A stretch of 39,651 bases of DNA from positions 1 through 39,651 of the forward strand of contig CAYTAP010000019.1 of NCBI GenBank assembly GCA_964435775.1, written 5' to 3'. Under the pieces are notes generated by a model, which was not told the DNA's origin, made no database searches, and saw only the letters and a program-made list of their open reading frames with translations. Every line of letters starts with the position of its first letter. Within the stretch, counting starts at the first letter, position 1. Origin of the DNA: CAYTAP01 sp964435775 (GTDB taxonomy: Bacteria; Planctomycetota; Phycisphaerae; Tepidisphaerales; Tepidisphaeraceae). The position numbers and the translations under genes were made by a program. Below are positions 34,204 through 39,651 of the stretch, piece by piece.

Positions 34204-36938
34204 CACAACACCCCCTCGATGATCCTCGCGGGCTTGGCGGGCTTGGCCGGGGCGTCGGCATTTACATGCGGTTTGGAAGTGTGGGGGTTTTTATCGCCCT
34301 CATCGCCCACAACGCCCAAGGCGTCGTTTTTCAATGGTAATTCACTTGTTTTGTTTGGGCGTTGGCTTGGGCGTTGGCCGGGCACCCCCGGCGCAACGCC
34401 CGCGTCATGGGCGTTGGCGCTCCCATTCTGGGCGTTATCGCCTTGCCCATCGCCCACCTTGTAGCCGTCGAAAATCCCCATTTGCGGCGTGATAATGCCA
34501 TCCTTGGGCGTTGTGGGCGTTGTGGGCGTTGAATCACCCCCCTTTTCCAAAAGGTGTACCCGGCGCTTGTCCCGTTTCGCGGGCGGGGTATGGCGAATAC
34601 CCACGGCCAATAGCGCGGGGCGCAATCGCTTCAGTCGCCCCGAAAGGCGCAGGGCGTCCACCGGCCACCCCTTGGGCGGCTTGTCCGGCGTGATTCGCTC
34701 CAGCAGTTCACCGGCGGTTCCACTCCATTGCGTCTGCCGCTCCATCATCGCCACGATGGCAACGGCCACGGCGTCCGATTCGATCACGTCCCCGACAATG
34801 CGCCGGCTCTGGTCGGTGTACAGGTCCAGCGCTCGCCCGCCGGTCAAGTCCGGGCATGAACGATCCAGCGCCGCCAGCACCTTGGCAAAGTCCGCCATGC
34901 GGGGGTATCGGTCCAGCTTCACAGACGGCAGCGCGGCCAGCACCTTGGCGGCCGTCGCCAGCACCGCCCCCAGCAGCTTGGGCGTCATGGCCGCGTAGTC
35001 CGCCAGCAGTTCACTTTCCAGCCGGCGCTTGTCGTCCGGTATGGGTTCCAGTTCCAGCCGCAATAGGCGGTCGCCCAGGTCGCCGCGCAGTGCGCCGGGG
35101 TCGATGCTGGTCAACACAATGCAGCGTCGAAACGCCAACACGGCCAGATCATTATCGCTATAGAGTTTGCGGCGTACCGATCCGTCCCCAGTTACGGCCT
35201 TGCACATCGCATCGGAAAACCACCCGGAAATATGGGAAATGTTGTCGATGCAAAATGCCCACGATCCAGCCGCCGCCACCGCCCATTGTTCGGCGTCCCT
35301 TGGTTCGCTTCGCGTCGATACCCCGGATGGATCAATCAACCCGATGATTAGCTTGGCGGCCGTCGTCTTGCCCGTTCCTTGAATCCCGTCCAGCAGCAAG
35401 ATGGGATGGCCGATATCCACCGCCAGCGCCGCAATCATCCAGCCCACCACCAGCGGCCATGAATCATCCGTCACGTTCAACAGGCGGCGCAGGTCCAGCA
35501 GGTCCGCCGGTACAGCTTCCACGGGTTCCGCCAAGGTCGCGGTCAATGCCGTCCGCCGGAACAGCACGGGCGATACATCCTCCACCGTCCAGCCCGTCGG
35601 CGTCACCACCACCGCCCGGCCTGTCGCGTCGCCCAGGTCCAGCACGATATGGCCATCGGGAGTGCGCGCCATCCGCAGCGCCAGCGGCTCGGGTTCGGCG
35701 TCTTGTGCCTTGCCCTCGAGCGCCAACAGCGCATCGGCCAGGGCGCTGGCGCTTGGCGTCTTGCCGGTTAAGTTCCTGTAGGCGTTGGATAGATCGGCTC
35801 GCAATCCCGAACCCCCGCCGCGAAACATCTTCACGATGGCCGATCCTTCCACGGGTAGGGCAAATGGCTCCCCGGCGTCACTCATCCCCAGGCGATAGCG
35901 GCGAAGGGCGATATTCACCAGGGCGTCGGCTTGTGTGTGCTTATCCGCTTTGGCGGTTTTGGCGGCCTGCTGTAACTGCTCCACCAGTTCCCGCCCGGCG
36001 GCCGTCATGGCGTCGGCGTCCGTCGGGTTCAATCCACCGGCCAGCTTGCCGGTCAACCATGCCCGCACGTCCTTCGTATCCGGCGGCGTCAATGCCCATT
36101 GCACTGATTCGCCCCAGCGCCCGGCCAGTTGTTTGGCCACAGCCTTTGCGCCATCGCGCCCCGGCCATTTTCCGTCCGGCTTGCCATCGCGCTCGCCCAC
36201 CACCAGCACAGCCCGCCCGTCCAGCAGGTCGGCCACCTGTTCAGCCCCGCCCAGGTTGCTTGGCCGCCCCACCGCCGCCAGATTCATCGCGCAACAGGCG
36301 GCCACGTCGGAAGCGCCTTCCACGATCAAAACGGGGTCGGGCAATTGGTGAAGATTCGTCGGCACCACCACCCCGCGCTTGCCACCGGCCGGCGCTCCCT
36401 TGCGGCCATCTTCCGCCCGCAACGTCAATCCGATGGTGCGCCCATCGCCATCGTGTTCGGCAATCGCCCAGGCTCCATCGGGCGGGGCGTCCGCCCACCC
36501 AGCGCCCCCGGCGCGCATCGCCTTCAATGTTTCCTTGTCGGCCCAGCCGGGGGATAGCTTCGCCCACGCGGCCACCGGCACGCCGGTTGTTTCCGCCAGC
36601 TTGCCCAGGCGGTCATCGGTCATCGCCGCTTGCAGCGTCTTCAGCAGCATCGCCCAGTCCTTGGCGGGCGGTTCCGCCCGCTTGGGCTTGGGGCGATACG
36701 CGCGGCCATTCCCGTTCGGCGCATGGTTATGGTTGACACCCAGTGCCGCCGCGATGCTTCCGTAGGAACACCCGGCATGGCAGTGAAACAGCAGCTTGTC
36801 GCCGTCGCCCAGGGCAATGGACAGGCTTGGGTTTTTGTCCGCATGCGCCGGACAGCAGGCAAGATATTTGCCGTCACCGGCCAGCCTCACTTTGTCCAAT
36901 TTGTCCAAAACATTTTGTAACTGTTGTGGTACAATCAT
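34203..36938 (-). CDS. Primase-helicase (zinc finger, Toprim, AAA+/SF3-like)
   Basis: 911 residues. There is a CHC2-like zinc finger, Cys28/Cys29, His32, Cys53, Cys57 (CCPAHADKNPSL...FHCHAGCS). The Toprim core has EGASD (207-211) and VVGERDGK (246-253). A linker follows, then an AAA+ helicase with Walker A GIQGTGKT (518-525) and Walker B AFCIDN (561-566). From about residue 800 the tail is low-complexity and acidic, with TPTTPTTP. It would unwind and prime the element's own DNA, like P4 alpha or satellite Rep-Pri proteins. The start at 36938 has no ribosome site and lies behind a hairpin following the AlpA-like stop. The 3' end of the gene contains the 9-mer repeat cluster. Confidence 0.9.
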   Translation of the reverse strand: MIVPQQLQNVLDKLDKVRLAGDGKYLACCPAHADKNPSLSIALGDGDKLLFHCHAGCSYGSIAAALGVNHNHAPNGNGRAYRPKPKRAEPPAKDWAMLLKTLQAAMTDDRLGKLAETTGVPVAAWAKLSPGWADKETLKAMRAGGAGWADAPPDGAWAIAEHDGDGRTIGLTLRAEDGRKGAPAGGKRGVVVPTNLHQLPDPVLIVEGASDVAACCAMNLAAVGRPSNLGGAEQVADLLDGRAVLVVGERDGKPDGKWPGRDGAKAVAKQLAGRWGESVQWALTPPDTKDVRAWLTGKLAGGLNPTDADAMTAAGRELVEQLQQAAKTAKADKHTQADALVNIALRRYRLGMSDAGEPFALPVEGSAIVKMFRGGGSGLRADLSNAYRNLTGKTPSASALADALLALEGKAQDAEPEPLALRMARTPDGHIVLDLGDATGRAVVVTPTGWTVEDVSPVLFRRTALTATLAEPVEAVPADLLDLRRLLNVTDDSWPLVVGWMIAALAVDIGHPILLLDGIQGTGKTTAAKLIIGLIDPSGVSTRSEPRDAEQWAVAAAGSWAFCIDNISHISGWFSDAMCKAVTGDGSVRRKLYSDNDLAVLAFRRCIVLTSIDPGALRGDLGDRLLRLELEPIPDDKRRLESELLADYAAMTPKLLGAVLATAAKVLAALPSVKLDRYPRMADFAKVLAALDRSCPDLTGGRALDLYTDQSRRIVGDVIESDAVAVAIVAMMERQTQWSGTAGELLERITPDKPPKGWPVDALRLSGRLKRLRPALLAVGIRHTPPAKRDKRRVHLLEKGGDSTPTTPTTPKDGIITPQMGIFDGYKVGDGQGDNAQNGSANAHDAGVAPGVPGQRPSQRPNKTSELPLKNDALGVVGDEGDKNPHTSKPHVNADAPAKPAKPARIIEGVL
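34311..34530. repeat. Cluster of nine TGGGCGTTG-type 9-mers inside the primase gene
   Basis: GGGCGTT cores begin at 34357, 34369, 34409, 34430, 34506, 34515 and 34524 (plus strand), and AACGCCC (reverse) at 34311 and 34395. Seven are exact TGGGCGTTG and two differ by one flanking base. Their coordinates fall in all three reading frames, so the repetition is not explained by repeated amino acids. They occupy the part encoding the disordered tail. Confidence 0.85.
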
Positions 36939-36960
36939 TGTGGTTACTACTTTCGTCTTC

Positions 36961-36987
36961 GCCGCGCCGGTTCGTCCCCGGCGCGGC
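36961..36987. promoter_or_regulatory. Strong hairpin between AlpA-like gene and primase
   Basis: GCCGCGCCGG and CCGGCGCGGC form a perfect 10-bp GC-only stem with a 7-base loop, directly at the AlpA-like stop codon and 22 bases before the primase start. There is no T-run, so it is more likely an attenuator, an mRNA-stability element or a translational block than a terminator. Confidence 0.7.
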
Positions 36988-37196
36988 TATTTTGTTTGGT
37001 TGGTCTCGATCCAGTTTTCCACGGTTTCCCGTTTCCAGAAATGAGCTTTTGATGAGAGCTTCATATCGGGAGCAGGGAAGGTTCCCGCCGACAGCCATCG
37101 GTCAAAAGTTCGCTTGGCGATGGGTAAGTAGTGCCGACGCACCAGCGCCGCCGACAGCAGCGCGGGAGGGAGTGTGGGGGTATCACTTGGTGACAT
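36987..37196 (-). CDS. AlpA-family DNA-binding regulator/excisionase
   Basis: 69 residues from ATG 37196. It has an AlpA/MerR-like winged helix: LPIAKRTFDRWLSAGTFPAP (about 24-43) matches the helix-SRRTxYRWxxxGxFPxP signature, and FWKRETVENWIE (53-64) is the wing plus last helix. AlpA-type proteins act as transcription activators and excisionases in P4-like satellites and islands. The gene starts inside the end of the previous small gene (14-base overlap) and precedes the primase by 48 bases. Confidence 0.85.
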   Translation of the reverse strand: MSPSDTPTLPPALLSAALVRRHYLPIAKRTFDRWLSAGTFPAPDMKLSSKAHFWKRETVENWIETNQTK

Positions 37197-37389
37197 TTGA
37201 CACCCCCTTCCCGCCCTCGCGGGCACGATCCAGCAGCAGCTTGCTCAGCAGGTCGATGTCAAAAAGGAAATGATCGCCGGCGCGTAGGTGGGGCAATCGC
37301 CCCGCGCCGGCCTCAGACTCCAACCATGCTTTGGGCACGCGAAGTTTTCGCGCCGCAAGGTTGGCCGGTACAAGTGGTGAATCTTTCAT
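37183..37389 (-). CDS. Small helix-turn-helix protein
   Basis: 68 residues. VPANLAARKLRVPKAWLESEAGAGRLPHLRAGDHFLFDIDLLSKLLLDRA has the pattern of a compact excisionase-like winged helix (helix, LxVPxxWL helix, GRLPHLRAG hairpin, FD plus helix), distinct from the AlpA-like protein it overlaps. It is probably a DNA-binding partner controlling the replication operon or directionality of recombination. It has no strong ribosome site. Confidence 0.65.
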   Translation of the reverse strand: MKDSPLVPANLAARKLRVPKAWLESEAGAGRLPHLRAGDHFLFDIDLLSKLLLDRAREGGKGVSNVTK

Positions 37390-37455
37390 ACCCGCGATGA
37401 TGCGGATATGAAAATGAATGTCGGTATGGGGAAGGTATGCGGAAGGTGCGCACCT

Positions 37456-38685
37456 TTATTGCGCGATGAGGGATTCGCCGCGTGTCCGTCCCTCGGTCGT
37501 CATCCAGCATCCGCCGCCCCCGCCGCGTTTGGTCTGGACGTATCCCAATTGGACGAGAGACGAAACCACGGCCTTGTATTGCACGGGGTCGGCCCCTTTA
37601 CTGACTTTGGCAACGATATTTTCCGTCGTCATCCGATGATCGGAGTCAAACGCCTTTTGTTCCAGCAGCGTTTGCAATACCCACCGTTGCCGGTCATTCA
37701 GCGGGATATCTCGCTCCCTATCCGGCGGGTTGTCGAATATCGTCGCCGACGGCTCTCTGCCCCCATACTGCTCACTTACCAACACCGCCAAACCTCGTAC
37801 TTTTTCGGCCAGCGATTTAAGTACCATGGCGCGGCGCTGGCATAGTCGATCAAATCTCTGATCGTTGTTTCCACGTGTTCCGAACAGAATCCGCCAGGTA
37901 CGGCTTAGGCCGCCTCGTACCATTTCCATCGTCGCATTCCCACGCGAGTCGCCCGCAAGTTCCTCGGCGTCCGTAATGAGACGCATGAGGTGCCCAATAT
38001 ATTCTTGTTCGTACTGCTGTTCTCCACCAGGGGGATGGTCCATCGGATCCCCCTCCAGCTTTGCCCATCCTTTTGCGGTGGCCTCTTTACATCCCTCAAG
38101 CAAAACGGCCAAAAGGTTCAATGTATTTTGCAGCTTTAACAACCTATCGATCTTCACTACCGGCAGTTCCGGTGGCATATCATCCGAATTGCCAAGCCCA
38201 GTGCCGTCGCCTCCACTGAATGTTTCAAAGATTTTCGAGCGCGCGTTTTCAGCGGCGATAATCGTGCGACGCACCGCTATTTCCATGATGCGCATCGTGT
38301 CCGCGCATGTGTTTTCCGATGGGCGAAACGCCAACAATGGCGATGAATCAATACCGTAGTGTTCGGCCAAAGATGCGGCTTCGGGTATGAATTTCTGAAG
38401 CTCGGCCTGCCAGTCGAACCCACTCGGTTCCCGCATTTCCCTAAGTTCGCAAATGCCATAGTCGAGCAGACGCATTACATGCTTACAACAGTTGGTACGG
38501 TCCATGTTGCTTGGACTCAACCACGCATCTGCGGGCGATTCCGGTGGCATGCGCTCGCGACTCAACGCCGTGGGCGCATGTATCAGTTCCTCCAATTCTT
38601 CATTTGATATCCCCTTGAGATGGTTAGGCAGCTTCCCGCGCAGTTTTGCCAAGCGTTCTGCCCATTTTTTTTCCAATTCCGACAT
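37456..38685 (-). CDS. Unknown protein with C-terminal winged-helix-like domain
   Basis: 409 residues with a strong AGGTGGAG ribosome site before ATG 38685. I do not recognise the family. The N-terminus is a charged helix (LEKKWAERLAKLRGKLPNHLKG). The middle (about 60-310) is helical, without catalytic motifs I can name, and contains an acidic/Gly stretch (SGGDGTGLGNSDDMPPELP). The last 80 residues (LNDRQRWVLQTLLEQKAFDSDHRMTTENIVAKVSKGADPVQYKAVVSSLVQLGYVQTKRG) look like a winged helix. It is the first gene after the iteron array and precedes the regulators and primase, so it may be the iteron-binding initiator or a master regulator; that is inference from position. Confidence 0.75.
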   Translation of the reverse strand: MSELEKKWAERLAKLRGKLPNHLKGISNEELEELIHAPTALSRERMPPESPADAWLSPSNMDRTNCCKHVMRLLDYGICELREMREPSGFDWQAELQKFIPEAASLAEHYGIDSSPLLAFRPSENTCADTMRIMEIAVRRTIIAAENARSKIFETFSGGDGTGLGNSDDMPPELPVVKIDRLLKLQNTLNLLAVLLEGCKEATAKGWAKLEGDPMDHPPGGEQQYEQEYIGHLMRLITDAEELAGDSRGNATMEMVRGGLSRTWRILFGTRGNNDQRFDRLCQRRAMVLKSLAEKVRGLAVLVSEQYGGREPSATIFDNPPDRERDIPLNDRQRWVLQTLLEQKAFDSDHRMTTENIVAKVSKGADPVQYKAVVSSLVQLGYVQTKRGGGGGCWMTTEGRTRGESLIAQ

Positions 38686-38910
38686 GCTCCACCTGCTTCA
38701 AGCCGGGCACGATCCAGGGCGGAATGGCGCACAGGTGGAACGTCATCCGCCCCGGATCATCAGCGTGGCCGTCGCCATGCTGTTCCCGTGACTTGAGTAT
38801 ACCCCCCCCCCCCGCCGTCCGCACCACTCGCACGCTCCCGCGTCGGAACAATCAAACCGAGCAACAACTCCCGCCGCGTCCATCGCGTCCCAGCCGACAC
38901 GCCATCGCCC
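38686..38910. other. Leader region of the replication operon, with a poly-C tract
   Basis: 225 bases without a credible gene. A run of 12 C at 38802-38813 abuts AGTATA (minus-strand TATACT, 38796-38801), a good -10 box for the 409-aa gene. No matching -35 hexamer is seen, and the G-run (minus strand) would form part of the spacer. Confidence 0.4.
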
Positions 38911-39009
38911 CTTGGATCATTCTTGGATCATTCTTGGATCAACCTTCGATCATTCATGGATCATTCTTGAATCACCCTTGGACTATCCCAGCATCATCCT
39001 TGAATCCGT
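38911..39009. repeat. Nine tandem 11-bp iteron-like units
   Basis: From 38911 the sequence divides into nine 11-base units with consensus CTTGGATCATT. The first two are identical and the next three near-identical, and the last four decay progressively. Five carry GATC in the same phase. The 11-base period, about one helical turn, places each site on the same face of the DNA. It is non-coding and not a multiple of three. The form is that of replication-origin iterons. Confidence 0.85.
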
Positions 39010-39035
39010 CACCACGTCCGCGCGATCGCCCGCCG

Positions 39036-39053
39036 ACTTTTTAAGTTTAATTT
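39036..39053. other. AT-rich tract beside the iterons (possible unwinding element)
   Basis: ACTTTTTAAGTTTAATTT, 17 of 18 bases A or T in a GC-rich region, 26 bases after the last iteron unit. This is where a DNA unwinding element would be expected in an iteron origin. Confidence 0.45.
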
Positions 39054-39129
39054 CGCGCATGTACGCGGAAATGGTCACGCTCGGTCTGTCGGCCAGGTGC
39101 GGCAGAGACTTCACCACCCCCACCCCGCG

Positions 39130-39393
39130 TCACAGCCCCCGATACACTTCCCGACGATGCGCAACGCTCACCACGAGCACAATCAATCGCCGGTCCTGTA
39201 TCTCATAGATGATCCGGTAATCCCCCACGCGGATGCGCCACAGCCCCGATGCCCCGGACAACTTCACCGAACCATGCGGGCGCGGATCATCGGCCAGCGC
39301 CATGATGGCCGCGTCCACCCGCCGGGCGGTTTGACGATCCAACCCGCGCATATCCCGTTTGACCGATGCGCGGAATTGGATGGCGTATTTCAT
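39130..39393 (-). CDS. RelE/ParE-type toxin (second)
   Basis: 87 residues, clearly related to the first toxin (DDPRPHGSVKLSGASGLWRIRVGDYRIIYEIQDRRLIVLVVSVAHRREVYRGL against DDPRPPGVVKLKG...RVGEWRIVYEI). The same helix-helix-strand layout and the conserved R.GDYRIIYEI and HRREVY are present. Its ATG overlaps the antitoxin stop (ATGA). It is probably a ribosome-dependent mRNA interferase. Confidence 0.9.
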   Translation of the reverse strand: MKYAIQFRASVKRDMRGLDRQTARRVDAAIMALADDPRPHGSVKLSGASGLWRIRVGDYRIIYEIQDRRLIVLVVSVAHRREVYRGL

Positions 39394-39602
39394 CCCAGCC
39401 CCAGTTCCTTGCGGAGTTCGGAGTAGGGGCGCGCCGGTTCACCCTCCCGCCGCTTGGCCTCGGCCACGTCGCCCCAGTCCTGTTCGGTCATTTGCTCATC
39501 CGACAGGATCGGCACGCCATGCTCATCAAACACCCGGCGATATTCCTCTTCCGGCATGACGACGTAGCGTTTGCCCCCGATGGTGATGGTTTCAACGGTC
39601 AT
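39390..39602 (-). CDS. Antitoxin of the second pair
   Basis: 70 residues from ATG 39602, preceded on the minus strand by AAAGGACAGGTGAACC. The start MTVETITIGGKRYVVMPEEEYRRVFDEHG is a short DNA-binding-like strand-helix region and the rest (DWGDVAEAKRREGEPARPYSELRKELGLG) is a charged toxin-wrapping tail. It is not obviously related to the Phd/YefM antitoxin of the first pair. It overlaps the toxin by ATGA, as expected for a type II module. Confidence 0.8.
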   Translation of the reverse strand: MTVETITIGGKRYVVMPEEEYRRVFDEHGVPILSDEQMTEQDWGDVAEAKRREGEPARPYSELRKELGLG

Positions 39603-39651
39603 GGTTCACCTGTCCTTTCGCCCCCGCACAAGTCTATCACCGATGCCGCCG

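Larger units (their letters stand above)
30569..39651. mobile_element. Integrative element, phage-satellite-like, in tRNA-Gly (right end beyond window)
   Basis: All genes from 39602 leftward to 30569 are on the minus strand and read toward the tRNA. Contents: two toxin-antitoxin pairs, an iteron-like array, a 409-aa unknown, two small DNA-binding proteins, primase-helicase, TubC-like, nuclease-like and small-terminase-like proteins, and a tyrosine integrase. No virion structural, portal, large terminase or conjugation gene is present in at least 9 kb. This combination (integrase, AlpA, primase, TerS-like, tRNA target) fits a phage satellite or a similar autonomous replicating island. A defective prophage end remains possible because the right boundary is not seen. 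Confidence 0.75.

Noticed and set aside
35459..36736. 425-aa plus-strand frame opposite the primase
   Set aside because: Pro/Arg/Ser-rich composition typical of an antisense shadow; the primase on the minus strand has zinc-finger, Toprim and Walker motifs.
38409..38425. Short match to the tRNA T-loop (GGGTTCGAC) as attR
   Set aside because: Only about 9 bases match and it lies inside the 409-aa coding sequence; too short for an att core covering the integrase overlap.
38911..39009. Tandem repeats as a CRISPR array
   Set aside because: The units are 11 bases, contiguous and without spacers, and no cas gene is present.
38646..39208. Plus-strand frames of 132 and 98 aa across the iterons, with repeated WIILGS/SWII motifs
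   Set aside because: The 11-base DNA repeats read in shifting frames generate these peptides; there is no ribosome site and they run antisense into flanking genes.

Overview
The window looks like a chromosomal contig from a high-GC Gram-negative bacterium. My best guess is Planctomycetota, perhaps Phycisphaerae. This rests on a complete inner-membrane type IV pilus assembly block, a TIGR03790-family secreted protein, a type III glutamine synthetase, a YajQ protein and several conserved proteins of a planctomycete flavour. It is inference from protein families, not a database result. The contig carries one 10-N assembly gap inside pilB.

Layout. (1) 1-8593: the tail of a membrane protein operon (two genes plus a DUF4380-type lipoprotein), a BtuCD/FecCD-type permease and ATPase on the minus strand, a hotdog-fold protein, an FHA-domain protein and hemW. 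(2) 8781-19038: a plus-strand type IV pilus/pseudopilus operon (pilM, pilN, pilO, a PilP-like gene, pilB, pilT, pilC, a PilX-like protein with a large C-terminal domain, and two prepilin-like genes). Consecutive genes often overlap at ATGA. The first genes build the cytoplasmic and inner-membrane platform, pilB and pilT drive extension and retraction, and the last three supply minor pilins. No secretin (PilQ), prepilin peptidase or major pilin is in view. (3) 19166-30221: housekeeping genes, namely ygfZ, a small unknown, yajQ, an L-rhamnose-isomerase-type sugar isomerase, type III glutamine synthetase, pabB, a short-form pheT and a TIGR03790 protein. (4) 30544-39651: a tRNA-Gly(GCC) gene followed by an integrated mobile element whose genes are all on the minus strand, pointing back at the tRNA. 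Its right end is not reached.

The element is the most interesting part. Read in its own direction of transcription it carries: a toxin-antitoxin pair; a tandem array of nine 11-bp iteron-like units next to an AT-rich tract; a 409-aa protein of unknown function with a winged-helix-like C-terminus; two small overlapping DNA-binding proteins (one AlpA-like); a 911-aa zinc-finger/Toprim/helicase primase; a TubC-docking-like protein; a PD-(D/E)XK-like putative nuclease; a small-terminase-like protein; a second toxin-antitoxin pair with a clear promoter and operator; and a tyrosine integrase whose last 15 codons lie antisense to the tRNA. No capsid, portal, tail or conjugation gene is visible. This is the architecture of a phage satellite or similar self-replicating integrative element. 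A second repeat cluster, nine copies of the 9-mer TGGGCGTTG or near matches within 220 bp, is buried in the 3' end of the primase gene. It runs through all three reading frames, so it appears to be conserved as DNA rather than as protein.
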